The notes: generated by a model from the letters alone, not told the origin. DNA of 64,000 bases from Nonomuraea spiralis (GCF_014648435.1 NZ_BMRC01000008.1:186001-250000), one strand, 5' to 3'; shown: positions 48,849 through 58,653, counted from the stretch's first letter. Program-made: numbers and translations.

Positions 48849-50600
48849 CTAGCGTCGCTGGGTGGCCCAGCGGCGGATGGCGTCGATGCGTTCCTGGATC
48901 TGCTCGGACGTGGCCTGCGCGATCGGAGGCCCGCCGCACGTGCGCCGCAGCTCGGCGTGGATGACCCCGTGGGGTTGACCGGTGCGGTGGTTCCAGGCGC
49001 CCACCAGGCCGTTGAGCTCGCGCCGCAGCTCGGCGATCTGCTCGTGGGGCGCCAGGGTCTCCTTGGGCTGCTCGGCAGGGCTCTGCCGGCGCTTGGCCTG
49101 CTGGTCGGACTGGCGCTTGCGCAGCAGGGTGGCCACCTGGTCGGGCTCCAGGAGGCCGGGCAGCCCGAGGAAGTCCTCCTCCTCGGCCGAACCGATCTCC
49201 GCGCCGGTGCCGAACTCGCCGCCGTCGAAGAGCACCCGGTCGAACGTGGCCGAGGTCTCCATCGTCTCGAACGGCAGCTCGTCGCCCAGGACGTCGGGGT
49301 TGTCCTTCTGGCGGTTGGCCTGCTCCAGCAGGCTGTCGTCGAGGCCGTCCTCCGGAGGCTTCCGGTTGAGCACGTGGTCGCGCTCGACCTCCATCTCGTT
49401 GGCCAGCCCCATGAGGGTGGGCACCGACGGGAGGAAGACCGAGGCCGTCTCGCCGCGCTTGCGGGCGCGGACGAACCGGCCCACGGCCTGGGCGAAGAAG
49501 AGCGGGGTCGAGATCGAGGTGGCGTAGACGCCCACGCACAGGCGCGGGATGTCGACGCCCTCGGAGACCATGCGGACGGCGACCAGCCACCGGTCCGGGG
49601 AGCTCCCGAAGTTCTTGATCTTCTTGGACGCCCCCGGGTCGTCGGACAGGACCACCGTCGCGCCCTCGCCGGTGATGTTGCGCAGGTGGCGGGCGTAGGC
49701 GCGGGCGGTCTCGTGGTCGGTGGCGATGACCAGGCCGCCCGCGTCGGGCACACCCCGGCGGATCTCGGTCAGCCGGCGGTCGGCGGCCTGCATGACCTGG
49801 CGGATCCAGTCGCCCTTGGGGTCGAGCGCGGCCCGCCACGCCTGGGAGAGCTGGTCCTTGGTGAGCGGGGTGCCGAGCGTGGCGGCGATCTCGTCGCCCG
49901 CGCGGGTACGCCACTTCATCTCGCCGGAGTAGGCGAGGAAGATCACGGGACGGACGACGCCGTCGTCGAGCGCGGGCCCGTAGCCGTAGGAGTAGTCGGA
50001 GACGCTGCGCTTGGCGCCCTCGGCGTCCTCCTCGTAGTCGACGAACGGGATCGGGTTGTCGTCGGACCTGAACGGCGTGCCGGTGAGCTGGAGCCTGCGG
50101 GTGGCCGGCTCGAACGCCTCGCGCACGCCGTCGCCCCACGACTTGGCGTCGCCCGCGTGGTGGATCTCGTCGAAGATGACCAGCGTCTTGCGGGCCTCGG
50201 TGCGCGCCCGGTGGAGGGCGGGATGCATCGCGACCTGCGCGTACGTCACCGCCACCCCGGTGTAGTCGCGCGAGGTGGTGCCCTGGCTGTTCTTGAACTC
50301 CGGGTCGATGCCGATGCCGACCCGGGCGGCGGCGTCGGCCCACTGGCGCTTGAGGTGCTCGGTGGGCGTGACGATGGTGACGGCCCGGATCACCCCGTTG
50401 GCCAGCAGCTCGCTGGCGATGCGCAGGGCGTAGGTCGTCTTGCCCGCGCCGGGGGTGGCCACGGTGAGGAAGTCACGCGGCTCGCGCCTGAAGTACAGGT
50501 CGAACGCCTGCTGCTGCCAGGCGCGCAGCTTGGGCGCGGTGCCCCACGCGGCGCGGTCTGGATAGGAAGGCGAAAGGTGGGACGCGGCGAAGGTGCTCAC
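48849..50600 (-). CDS. DEAD/DEAH-box helicase (superfamily 2)
   Basis: 583 residues from GTG 50600, with AGAGGTG upstream. Motif I TVATPGAGKTTYALR, motif II LVIFDEIHHAGD, motif III LQLTGTPFRSD, motif V VRMVSEGVDIPRL and motif VI FAQAVGRFVRARK are all present. The C-terminal part is Gln/Glu-rich and likely helical. This protein is widely conserved in actinobacteria, typically in this neighbourhood, and its specific role is not settled, as far as I know. DNA repair or replication is a reasonable guess. Confidence 0.92.
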   Translation of the reverse strand: MSTFAASHLSPSYPDRAAWGTAPKLRAWQQQAFDLYFRREPRDFLTVATPGAGKTTYALRIASELLANGVIRAVTIVTPTEHLKRQWADAAARVGIGIDPEFKNSQGTTSRDYTGVAVTYAQVAMHPALHRARTEARKTLVIFDEIHHAGDAKSWGDGVREAFEPATRRLQLTGTPFRSDDNPIPFVDYEEDAEGAKRSVSDYSYGYGPALDDGVVRPVIFLAYSGEMKWRTRAGDEIAATLGTPLTKDQLSQAWRAALDPKGDWIRQVMQAADRRLTEIRRGVPDAGGLVIATDHETARAYARHLRNITGEGATVVLSDDPGASKKIKNFGSSPDRWLVAVRMVSEGVDIPRLCVGVYATSISTPLFFAQAVGRFVRARKRGETASVFLPSVPTLMGLANEMEVERDHVLNRKPPEDGLDDSLLEQANRQKDNPDVLGDELPFETMETSATFDRVLFDGGEFGTGAEIGSAEEEDFLGLPGLLEPDQVATLLRKRQSDQQAKRRQSPAEQPKETLAPHEQIAELRRELNGLVGAWNHRTGQPHGVIHAELRRTCGGPPIAQATSEQIQERIDAIRRWATQRR

Positions 50601-50724
50601 CGCATCACCTCTGGGGTTCGTGTGCTTCGCTCTCTCACAGTGACCCAAGAGTAATCGGGCTCACCGACAAGACGTGCCGTGCACCGAGGATTCTGGCCAA
50701 GGTCTTCCCTACGTGCTATGTGGC

Positions 50725-51531
50725 TTATCTGAAGCTCGTCATCACCGCGTCGAGCGCCTGTCTTCCGCCGGTCGCCTCGGGCTGGAGCAGGCCCACGAGC
50801 AGCACCGCGCGCCCCGCGCGAGTGAGAAGCATCACGCGCAGGAAGGCGGGCCGGTTGACGACGTCCTGGTACTCGGCCCGCAGCGCCCTGGTGTGCCCCT
50901 GGGGGATGTCGCGGTCCTCGACGACCGTGACCTTGTCGCCCTTGAGCAGCAGCCTGGAGTACAGCTCGGCGGCCTCGCCCGTGGTCTTCTTCGCGTTCGT
51001 CACGGGGCCGGGGACCCTCATGGCCATGACCAGCGCGCCGTTCCCGTCCCTGGCGGCCGACGTGAACCCGGTGACCGGCGGGACCGTCCCGGGGCTCCAG
51101 CCGGGCGGCAGCAGCAGCGACACACCCGCCGCGGCGTCGCTCAGCCGTCCGGGCTCGGGCGGCGGCGCGGTGAGCCGGGGCGCCAGCGCCCGCGTCCCCG
51201 CGACCAGCCCCGCCGCCGCCACCAGGGCGACCAGGACGCCGGGCCAGCGCCGTACGCGGCTCGGCGCCTGTTCCGGGGGCCCGGGATCGGCGGGGGTGCC
51301 GTAGAGCCGGGCGGAGGGCGGCAGCGCCTCGGAGGGGGCCGGTGGGTCGATCGGGACGGTCCTGCGGATCCGCGGGTTCCAGGCCGTCTCCCGCCCGTAC
51401 GGGTCGCGCCCCCGGCGCGGCGGCCAGGGGGCCTCCTCGTCCTCGTCGGAGTCGTCCCCCGCGTCGCGGGGAGGGGGGCGGCGGTGCCTGGGCCCGGAAG
51501 CGGGGGGCCAGACCCGGTGATCGTCCTCCAT
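50725..51531 (-). CDS. Hypothetical single-pass membrane protein
   Basis: 268 residues from ATG 51531. Residues 1-90 are polar and Pro/Arg/Asp-rich, with an acidic run (DDSDEDEE). A membrane segment at about 95-115 is followed by a soluble domain with GVSLLLPPGW and YQDVVNRPAFLRVML. No family is recognised. The C-terminal part resembles small lipoprotein-like domains of actinobacterial envelope proteins. It is upstream of the helicase on the same strand. Confidence 0.7.
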   Translation of the reverse strand: MEDDHRVWPPASGPRHRRPPPRDAGDDSDEDEEAPWPPRRGRDPYGRETAWNPRIRRTVPIDPPAPSEALPPSARLYGTPADPGPPEQAPSRVRRWPGVLVALVAAAGLVAGTRALAPRLTAPPPEPGRLSDAAAGVSLLLPPGWSPGTVPPVTGFTSAARDGNGALVMAMRVPGPVTNAKKTTGEAAELYSRLLLKGDKVTVVEDRDIPQGHTRALRAEYQDVVNRPAFLRVMLLTRAGRAVLLVGLLQPEATGGRQALDAVMTSFR

Positions 51532-51620
51532 GACACCTCCTCGTCCGCTGTCCTATCACTCCTCGGGACGAAGATCTGGCGATCCGTGATCGCTGTGGCG
51601 GGAGGGGCAGAATCGCACGA

Positions 51621-53009
51621 TCAGCGCGTACGGGCGGCCAGGAACGTGGTGGCGAGACCGATGAGCGCCATCATGACCGAGATCACCACGAACCCGCTGG
51701 CGATCTGGGAGGGTTCGTGCCCGATGAAGTTGATCACCGCGCCGCCCAGGCCGACGGTCAGCGCGGAGCCCAGCATGTCGGTGACCGACAGCGCCGCCGA
51801 GTTGGCGCCCTGCTCGCTGACCGGCGACTGCTTGAGCGCGGTGACGCTGACCGTGGTCATGCCGAGGCCCATGCCGAACCCGGCCACGATCCACGCCGGC
51901 ACCGCGATCCACCCGTTCACCGAGGGCAGCGCCGCGAACAGCGCGATCACGATGCCGACCGTGACGCACGCCGCCCCGAGCCTGATCCGCCGGTGCGGCT
52001 CGGCGGTCCGCCTGCTCTGCAGGAACGACCCCGTGGACCAGCCGAGCGCGCCCGTGGTCAGCGCGATCCCCGCGGTCCTGGCGTCGAAGAACTTGACCGA
52101 CTGGAGCACCAGCGGGATGAAGGAGTTCACGCCGAAGAAGGCCGCGGAGAAGAAGCCGCGCAGCAGCACGGTCGTCGGCAGCCCGCGCCCGAACCGCAGC
52201 GCGCCCGCCGGCAGCAGCCGGTGCAGGCCGTAGACGAGGAAGCCCAGCCCGGCGAGGGTGGCGGCGACGCCGGTCACGGGCTGCTTGTGCAGCTCGTCCA
52301 CGCCCCACAGCAGCGCGCCCGCGCCGCCGGCCGCGGCGGTGGCGGCCAGCGTCATCGCCAGCGGCTGCGAACGCGGCCCGCGCGAGGGCTCCGCGTCCGG
52401 CTCGGAGGAGGCCATCCGGAGGGCCGGGACGAGCATGACCAGCGCGGGGATCACCAGCGGGATGATGCCGTAGAAGACGTAGCGCCAGCCCCACTGCTCG
52501 GCGACGAACCCCGCCACCGCGGGCCCGACCATCGAGGGCACGACCCAGGCGGCCGACAGGGCCGCGAAGACCTTGGGCCGTACGGCCGCCGGGTAGACCC
52601 GCGCGATCATCACGTACAGCGCCACGATCGAGGCACCGGCCCCGAGCCCCTGGACGGCCCGCGCCACCAGGAACAGCTCCTTGGCGTCGGCCGTGCCGGC
52701 CAGCGCCATCCCGGCGACGAACAGCACCACCCCGGCCAGGAACGGCAGCGGGTAACCGCGCCGGTCGGACCAGAGCCCGGCCACCACGTTGGCGAACAGG
52801 CTGGCGATGAGGAAGGCGGAGAAGCTGATGCCGTAGAGGTTGAGCGCGTCGAGGTCCTTCGAGACCTCCGGCATGACGACGCCGACCGACATCCCCTCGA
52901 AGGCGATCAGGGTGACCACGAGGACGATGCCCAACGTGGCCGTACGGAATTCGGGCCCCAGGATCCGGGGTGTGGTGTCGGGAGTGTCGATTGCCTTCGG
53001 TGCTGTCAC
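51621..53009 (-). CDS. MFS transporter (14-TM DHA2-like)
   Basis: 462 residues from GTG 53009. Hydrophobic segments cover most of the length, with the motif SDRRGYPLPFLAG between segments 2 and 3. Its start lacks a ribosome-binding site, and TACGAT lies 6 nt upstream on the same strand, so it is likely leaderless. Substrate unknown; a multidrug or small-molecule exporter is the default reading. Confidence 0.88.
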   Translation of the reverse strand: MTAPKAIDTPDTTPRILGPEFRTATLGIVLVVTLIAFEGMSVGVVMPEVSKDLDALNLYGISFSAFLIASLFANVVAGLWSDRRGYPLPFLAGVVLFVAGMALAGTADAKELFLVARAVQGLGAGASIVALYVMIARVYPAAVRPKVFAALSAAWVVPSMVGPAVAGFVAEQWGWRYVFYGIIPLVIPALVMLVPALRMASSEPDAEPSRGPRSQPLAMTLAATAAAGGAGALLWGVDELHKQPVTGVAATLAGLGFLVYGLHRLLPAGALRFGRGLPTTVLLRGFFSAAFFGVNSFIPLVLQSVKFFDARTAGIALTTGALGWSTGSFLQSRRTAEPHRRIRLGAACVTVGIVIALFAALPSVNGWIAVPAWIVAGFGMGLGMTTVSVTALKQSPVSEQGANSAALSVTDMLGSALTVGLGGAVINFIGHEPSQIASGFVVISVMMALIGLATTFLAARTR

Positions 53010-53033
53010 CTACACATCGTAAATGTGCGGAAA

Positions 53034-53930
53034 CTAGACATCTGTCGCGCGGCGGTACGCGGCCCACATCTCGTGCATGCGGTCGGCCTGGCCCTGGGAG
53101 AACTCCGACATGCACCGGTCGTGGGTGTAGTCCATGTAGTTGTGCATCGGGTCGGAGGCGGCGCCGGGGCAGGTGTCCTTGCTCTCGGGGCAACCCTCGG
53201 TCGCGCCGCCCTCGGGCGCCGTGTCGGCGATGCCGTCGCCGGGGGCGTCGCAGCCGTTCTCGAACGTGTGGAACAGGCCGAGCCAGTGGCCGATCTCGTG
53301 GACGCCGGTGAAGCCCTTGTTGTAGTTGGTCATCGCGCCGCCCGGCAGCGTACGCCAGTCGATCACGACGCCGTCGAGGGCGGGGGCGCCCGCGTACCAG
53401 TAGGGGTAGGCGGCGAAGCCGAGCATGAGCTCGCTGAGCTGGGCGATGTAGAGGTTGAGCGTCTGGGCGCCGCCCTGGTGCAGGCGGGTCTTCATGGCCT
53501 TCTCGGCGCCGACGGGGTCGGTGAACCAGGAGGCGTTCTCCTTGACCGAGACCGACTCCAGCTTGAAGCGCACGCCGGTGTCGACGCCGCCGTAACCGCC
53601 GGAGTAGGCGGTGTTGAGCACGTCGAGCTGGGCCCTGACGGCCTGGTCGGAGACCTTGCGCCGGCCGTCGGTGAGGAGGATCACCCTGGTCGGCACGGTG
53701 ATCCGGACGGGCACGGCGACACCGCGCAGCCTGGTCTTGAGCTCGCCCATGACCTTGGCGACGTCTTCCGGGCGCGGCGAACGCGGGCCCGTCGCGCCCG
53801 GCACGGCCCGGGCCAGGCGCGCGGCGGCCGGAAGGCAACCGGATATCCGCGCGGCATCGAGCCGGAGCGGCGGGACGAGCCCGGCCGCCAGCAGGCATGC
53901 CAACGAGACGGCGGACGCGCGCCGGGCCAT
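53034..53930 (-). CDS. Secreted M43 (pappalysin-family) zinc metalloprotease
   Basis: 298 residues from ATG 53930. Signal peptide of about 27 residues. The zinc motif is HEIGHWLGLFH with the third His in the HExxHxxGxxH form. NYMDYTHDRCMSEFSQGQ is the Met-turn and C-terminal block of M43 enzymes. Four Cys in the catalytic part (GCDAPG, GCPESKD, DTCPG, DRCMS) could form two disulfides. It is secreted and probably degrades proteins outside the cell. Confidence 0.93.
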   Translation of the reverse strand: MARRASAVSLACLLAAGLVPPLRLDAARISGCLPAAARLARAVPGATGPRSPRPEDVAKVMGELKTRLRGVAVPVRITVPTRVILLTDGRRKVSDQAVRAQLDVLNTAYSGGYGGVDTGVRFKLESVSVKENASWFTDPVGAEKAMKTRLHQGGAQTLNLYIAQLSELMLGFAAYPYWYAGAPALDGVVIDWRTLPGGAMTNYNKGFTGVHEIGHWLGLFHTFENGCDAPGDGIADTAPEGGATEGCPESKDTCPGAASDPMHNYMDYTHDRCMSEFSQGQADRMHEMWAAYRRATDV

Positions 53931-54008
53931 GCGATCCCCCAGTGACGGTGTGGGCTGGTCAGATTACCGACCGTAACCCCACCCGGAGGGATTGGCCTTC
54001 AGCAACAC

Positions 54009-54266
54009 TCACTGCTTGTCGTCGCCGCCACCGCCGCCCGACGGGAGACCCTCGTAGATCTCCTTGCACTCCGGGCAGACCGGGTATTTCTTCGGGTCCC
54101 GGCTGGGGACCCAGATCTTGCCGCACAGGGCACGGATGGGCGTGCCCGTCACCATGCTCTCGGTGATCTTGTGCTTGTCCGCGTAGTGGGCGAAGCGCTC
54201 GTGGTCGCCGTCGCCGTGCGAGGTGCGCGGAGTGGTCTCCTGCTCGGGGAGGATCTTCGTGCTCAC
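54009..54266 (-). CDS. DUF3039 zinc-ribbon protein
   Basis: 85 residues from GTG 54266, overlapping the stop of the upstream membrane-protein gene as GTGA. A conserved block HERFAHYADKHKITES precedes ALCGKIWVPSRDPKKYPVCPECK, with a CxxC and an earlier Cys that could bind zinc. This matches DUF3039, conserved through actinobacteria with unknown function. The tail is Gly-rich. Confidence 0.93.
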   Translation of the reverse strand: MSTKILPEQETTPRTSHGDGDHERFAHYADKHKITESMVTGTPIRALCGKIWVPSRDPKKYPVCPECKEIYEGLPSGGGGGDDKQ

Positions 54267-54748
54267 CCCATCGATTTTATGCCCGCCGGCGACCGGTCCC
54301 GCGTTCCGCGCCGGCGTGGCAGCGCGGCGAGGCCCGGAATCCAGCCGAGCACGATTCCCCAGATCAGCCCCGTGAGCAGACCGCCCCCGAGATAGCCGAG
54401 GTAGGCGCCGAGGCCGGCCTGCGCCACCATGGCGAGCAGGGCCGCGCGCAGCAGGTTCACCACGATCGCGGCGACCAGGAAGGCGCCCCAGGTGCGCCAG
54501 AATCCGCCGCGCGCGGACGCCACCGCGCCGACCAGCGCGAGCGCCAGCACGGTGTCGGCCAGCGTGAGGAGCCACGTCGTCTCGCCGAGGGGTACGACAC
54601 GCAGCCCCGGCAGCGCGTACGGCCCTCCGATCGCGGACGGCACGGCCAGGTAGCCGACCCTGGTGACCAGGGCCGCGCCGAACAGGCCGAACGCCAGGAC
54701 GATCACGAAGGCGACGATCGCCGGCAGGCTATTGCGAACAAGGCTCAT
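54263..54748 (-). CDS. Hypothetical membrane protein, four to five TM segments
   Basis: 161 residues from ATG 54748. About four hydrophobic segments with a basic C-terminus (PRRRGTRDRSPAG). No ribosome-binding site; TAGCCT lies 7 nt upstream on this strand, so a leaderless message is likely. No family recognised. It overlaps the DUF3039 gene and may be co-translated with it. Confidence 0.72.
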   Translation of the reverse strand: MSLVRNSLPAIVAFVIVLAFGLFGAALVTRVGYLAVPSAIGGPYALPGLRVVPLGETTWLLTLADTVLALALVGAVASARGGFWRTWGAFLVAAIVVNLLRAALLAMVAQAGLGAYLGYLGGGLLTGLIWGIVLGWIPGLAALPRRRGTRDRSPAGIKSMG

Positions 54749-54816
54749 GTTCGGCAGGCTAGCCGCGTCCATGATTCTGATGGAAGACCCCATTTCCCGG
54801 CACCCGCGGAGATCAG

Positions 54817-56223
54817 ATGAAGCGTGCCAGGTTGCTCGCGACGGCAGCCGTGCTCGTCCTGCTGGCCGGAGGCGCCGTCGCCGCCGGGACCAGGGGCGCT
54901 CCCCCGTCCGCCCCCCGCTACGTCACCGACGACCAGGGCCGGGCGCTGATCCTGCACGGCTTCAACACGGCCGGCAGCGCCAAGGGCGCCCCGGACGCGC
55001 TGCCGGAGCTGACCCCGGACGACATCGACCGCGAGTACCGGGACATGGGCACGAACTTCGTGCGTTTCCTCATCCTGTGGCGAGCCGTCGAGCCCTCCCC
55101 CGGCACCTATGACATGAAATATCTGGACAAGGTGGCTGAGCGGGTGCGCTGGTACTCCGACCGCGGCTACCAGGTCATGCTCGACATGCACCAGGACCTG
55201 TGGGGCAACGCCATCACCCCCACCGGCGTCGCCGGCAACGGCGCGCCGGCCTGGGCCACCCACACCGACGGCCTGCCGGTGGCCACCGAGCAGTTCACCT
55301 GGGAGATGTACTACCTGGAGCCCGGCGTCATCCGGGCCTTCGACCACTTCTGGAACACCACGGGCGACTACCCCGACCTGATGGACCGCTACGCCAAGGC
55401 GTGGGCGGCGGTCGCGGCCCGCTTCAAGGACGTGCCGGGCGTTCTCGGGTACGACCTGATGAACGAGCCGTGGGGCGGCTCGGTGCAGGGCGCGACGTTC
55501 GAGACCGGCCCCCTCGCCACCCTCTACCGCAAGACCATCGCCCGGATCAGGGAGGTCGACCCCGACGGCTGGATCTTCCTGGAGCCGCAGGCCGTGGGCG
55601 TGAACTGGGGTCTGCCGTCGGCGCTGCCGCGCTTCGACGACCCGCGCGGCGGCCCGCCGCGCATCGCTTTCGCCCCGCACCTCTATCCGCTGCCCCTGGA
55701 CCTCGGCGACGACTACGCCGCGGGCTCCAAGGAGTGGACCGACCGTACGCTCGGCTGGTGGCGGGAGAACATCGCGCGGACGGCCGAGCGGATGCGGGCG
55801 CCGGTCCTGCTGGGCGAGTTCGGGCTGGACATGACCAGGCCCGGCGCGTCCGACCTGGTCAAGAAGGTCCAGGGGTTGAGCGACCAGGTGGGGACGGGGA
55901 TGGCGTACTGGTCGCGGGACGCCGACGCCTGGGGACCGTACGACGCGAAGGGGAAGGCCACTCCGCTGCCGGGCGTGTACGTCAGGGCGTACCCGAGGGC
56001 GATCGGCGGCGTCCCGGTCAGCGTGACGTACGGCGAGAACCGCCTCCAGGTGGCCTTCGACGCCAACGAGACCGGACCCACCGAGATCTACGTGCCCGAG
56101 CGCGGCTTCCCGAACGGCGCCCAGGTGGACGGCGGCACGGCCGTCTGGAACGCCGCCCGGCGCATCCTGACGGTCACGACCAAGACCTCCGGCCGCGTCA
56201 TCCTCACCGTGACCCCCAAATAG
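54817..56223 (+). CDS. Secreted GH5 glycoside hydrolase (endoglycoceramidase-like)
   Basis: 468 residues from ATG 54817. Signal peptide about 1-27. The TIM-barrel has ILHGFNTAG at its start, VMLDMHQDLWG on strand 3-4, the acid/base Glu in GYDLMNEPWGG and the nucleophile Glu in VLLGEFGLDM. The C-terminal 90 residues form a beta-sandwich. This combination resembles bacterial endoglycoceramidases and related GH5 enzymes acting on glycolipids. The substrate is inferred only from this resemblance. A terminator hairpin follows. Confidence 0.87.
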   Translation: MKRARLLATAAVLVLLAGGAVAAGTRGAPPSAPRYVTDDQGRALILHGFNTAGSAKGAPDALPELTPDDIDREYRDMGTNFVRFLILWRAVEPSPGTYDMKYLDKVAERVRWYSDRGYQVMLDMHQDLWGNAITPTGVAGNGAPAWATHTDGLPVATEQFTWEMYYLEPGVIRAFDHFWNTTGDYPDLMDRYAKAWAAVAARFKDVPGVLGYDLMNEPWGGSVQGATFETGPLATLYRKTIARIREVDPDGWIFLEPQAVGVNWGLPSALPRFDDPRGGPPRIAFAPHLYPLPLDLGDDYAAGSKEWTDRTLGWWRENIARTAERMRAPVLLGEFGLDMTRPGASDLVKKVQGLSDQVGTGMAYWSRDADAWGPYDAKGKATPLPGVYVRAYPRAIGGVPVSVTYGENRLQVAFDANETGPTEIYVPERGFPNGAQVDGGTAVWNAARRILTVTTKTSGRVILTVTPK

Positions 56224-56224
56224 C

Positions 56225-56259
56225 GGAACGGCCCCCGCCACACTGGCGGGAGCCGTTCC
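56225..56259. terminator. Hairpin between convergent GH5 and MFS genes
   Basis: GGAACGGC (56225-56232) pairs with GCCGTTCC (56252-56259), and inner CCGCC pairs with GGCGG. It lies between the two gene ends, which suits a bidirectional terminator. No T-run. Confidence 0.75.
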
Positions 56260-56271
56260 TGCGGAGCGCGG

Positions 56272-57873
56272 TCAGCCGACGTGGACCGGCGCGCCCTCGG
56301 ACTTGCGGCCCGCCTTGACGAACATCGTCAGCAGGGCCGTCAGCACCGCGACCCCGGTGCTGACCAGGAAGGCGAGGTGCATGCCGTCCATGAACGAGTT
56401 GTGCACGGCGTTCGTGACCACCTCCGGCAACCCGGGAGGCGCCATACCGAACGCGGCGGCCTTCTCCAGCAGCGTGAGCTGCTCCGGCGGGACGCCCTGC
56501 GCCGCCGGGCCGAGGTAGCCGGGCAGCTTGTCGGCGATCTCGCCGGCCATCACGGCGCCCAGGATCGCGGTGCCGAGCGCGCCGCCGACCTGCATGGCCG
56601 ACTGCTGCACGCCACCGGCGACACCGCTCAGCTCGACCGGCGCGTTGCCGACGATGATCTCGGTGGCGCCCACGAACACCGGCGAGAGGCCGAAGGCCAG
56701 CAACACGAACGGCAGGCCGCTCTCGATGAACGAGGCGTCGATGCTGAGACGCGACATGAGGAACATCGAGCACGCGGTGATCAGCAGACCCGCGGCCATC
56801 GTGATCTTCGGGCCGAGCTTGCCGATCGCCATGCCGGCCAGCGGCGAGGCCACGATCATGCCCGCGCTCATCGGCAACATCCGCAGACCCGCCTCAAGCG
56901 GGGACAGGCCGTGCACACCCTGGAAGAAGAAGCCCAGGAAGAACATCGCGCCGAACATCGCGAACGCGACCATCATCATCAGCAGGGTGCCGATCGAGAT
57001 CGAGACGTTCTTGAACAGGGACAGCGGGACCAGCGGCTGCTTGGCCTTGCTCTGCCAGACGATGAACAGGGCGATGAGCACCACGAACGCGCCGATGAAG
57101 GTCAGCGTCGTCGCGTCGCCCCAGCCCCACTCGGGGGCCTTGATGATCGTCCAGACCAGCGAGAACATCGCGCCGGACAGCAGCAGCACGCCGAGCCAGT
57201 CGATCCTGCCGAACGTCTGGACGACGCGGTTCTCCTTGATCAGGAAGATGCCCATGATCAGCGCCACGATGCCCACCGGGGCGTTGATGAAGAAGACCGT
57301 CTCCCAGCTCACCTTCTCCACCAGCACGCCGCCCACGATCGGGCCGGCGGCGCTGGACAGGCCGATGATCGCACCCCATGCGCCCATCGCCTGGTTCAGC
57401 TTCTCACCGGGGAAAGCGCCACGCAGCAGGGCGAGGGCGGCCGGCTGGAGCAGCGCGCCGAACAGGCCCTGCAGCACCCGCAGGCCGATCAGCGCGCCGA
57501 CCGGCGAGACGCCGGGGATGACGTCGGCCAGTTCCTGGCTGAGGCCGATGCCCACCGAGGACAGGGCGAAGCCGGTCACACCGATCAAGAAGACGCGCTT
57601 GTGGCCGAACAGGTCACCGAGCTTGCCCGCGGTGATCAGGAACACGGCCAGCGCGAGCAGATAACCGCTGGTCACCCACTGCAGGTCGGACAGCGACGCC
57701 TTCAACTCCACCTGGATGACCGGGTTGGCGATGCCCACCACCGTGCCGTCCAGCATCACCATGATGACGCCGAGGCTGACCGCCAACAGCACCAGCCATG
57801 GGTTTCCGCCACCAGTCCCCGTCTTACCGAGGCTGGGCGACGACGGTTCGGCGACCGCCTTCGCGTTAGCCAT
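56272..57873 (-). CDS. DHA2-family MFS drug transporter (EmrB/QacA type, 14 TM)
   Basis: 533 residues from ATG 57873, with AGGGGGA upstream. Motif A GKLGDLFGHKRVFLIG, motif C GAIIGLSSAAGPIVGGVL and an early GVIMVMLDGTVVGIANP are typical of proton-driven drug exporters. It is divergent from a TetR regulator, and two matching palindromes lie between them. Expression is probably repressed until the drug binds TetR. Substrate unknown. Confidence 0.93.
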   Translation of the reverse strand: MANAKAVAEPSSPSLGKTGTGGGNPWLVLLAVSLGVIMVMLDGTVVGIANPVIQVELKASLSDLQWVTSGYLLALAVFLITAGKLGDLFGHKRVFLIGVTGFALSSVGIGLSQELADVIPGVSPVGALIGLRVLQGLFGALLQPAALALLRGAFPGEKLNQAMGAWGAIIGLSSAAGPIVGGVLVEKVSWETVFFINAPVGIVALIMGIFLIKENRVVQTFGRIDWLGVLLLSGAMFSLVWTIIKAPEWGWGDATTLTFIGAFVVLIALFIVWQSKAKQPLVPLSLFKNVSISIGTLLMMMVAFAMFGAMFFLGFFFQGVHGLSPLEAGLRMLPMSAGMIVASPLAGMAIGKLGPKITMAAGLLITACSMFLMSRLSIDASFIESGLPFVLLAFGLSPVFVGATEIIVGNAPVELSGVAGGVQQSAMQVGGALGTAILGAVMAGEIADKLPGYLGPAAQGVPPEQLTLLEKAAAFGMAPPGLPEVVTNAVHNSFMDGMHLAFLVSTGVAVLTALLTMFVKAGRKSEGAPVHVG

Positions 57874-57940
57874 AAGTCCCCCTCAGTTACACGTACCGCC
57901 CCACAAAGCGGCATAGATCTCGTAAGCCTCAGGTAATCTA

Positions 57941-57990
57941 TGTCAGGCAATGACTTATGACAAACGGTTTTAGATAGTCACCGTATGACT
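57941..57990. promoter_or_regulatory. Paired operators of the form GTCA-N5-TGAC
   Basis: TGTCAGGCAATGACT (57941-57955) and AGTCACCGTATGACT (57976-57990) both have GTCA/TGAC arms around a 5-bp spacer. Their centres are 35 bp apart in the region between the DHA2 and TetR starts. This is the pattern expected for a TetR dimer at two sites. Confidence 0.72.
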
Positions 57991-58032
57991 TCTGGCACAC
58001 TGTGACAGATAGGTGGCGAGGGAGTGTCCGCT

Positions 58033-58653
58033 GTGGGTCTACGGGAACGCAAGAAGGAGAAGACGCGCGTCGCACTCCTGGACGCGGCGCTTGATCTTTT
58101 CCTCGAACAAGGATACGAGTCCACCACGATCGAGCAGATCGCGGGGGTGGTCGAAGTGTCTCCCCGTACGTTCTTCCGCTACTTCACCGGCAAGGACCAT
58201 CTCGTCCTGTGGTTCCACGACCACGGCGAGGAGATCCTCCTGGAGACCTTCGCCGGCCGTCCGGCGGACGAACCCCCGTTCACGTCGCTCATGCACGGCC
58301 TGCGGGCCATGGTGGACGACATGCACGGGTCAACGCCGGAGGACACCGAGAGGTTCCTGAAGCTGCGGAAACTCTTCGATAAGTATCCGCACCTGGTGGG
58401 CCAGTCCGTGGCCCGGGGCAGCGTGACCGAACTCCGCCTGGCCGAGGCCGTCGCCGCCCGCAGGGGTGTCGCCCCCGAGGACGATCAGCTGACGTACCTG
58501 ATCGTGGCGTTCGCGATGTCCACCATGCGCATCGGCTTCGAGTGCCCCCGCAGGGAGACCACGATGCCGGAGATCAAGCAGCGCATCTCCGACGCGGTCG
58601 CGCTGGCCGAGGCGTCGCTGCGGCCCGGCTGGGACACCCGCCCGGCGAGCTAG
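58033..58653 (+). CDS. TetR-family transcriptional regulator
   Basis: 206 residues from GTG 58033, with GGGAG about 8 nt upstream; GTG 58024 is too close to the site. The HTH lies at about 22-50 (TIEQIAGVVEVSPRTFFRYFTGKD). The C-terminal ligand domain is all helical. It is divergent from the DHA2 transporter and probably represses it. Its stop and that of yqgE share the CTAG sequence at 58650-58653. Confidence 0.92.
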   Translation: MGLRERKKEKTRVALLDAALDLFLEQGYESTTIEQIAGVVEVSPRTFFRYFTGKDHLVLWFHDHGEEILLETFAGRPADEPPFTSLMHGLRAMVDDMHGSTPEDTERFLKLRKLFDKYPHLVGQSVARGSVTELRLAEAVAARRGVAPEDDQLTYLIVAFAMSTMRIGFECPRRETTMPEIKQRISDAVALAEASLRPGWDTRPAS

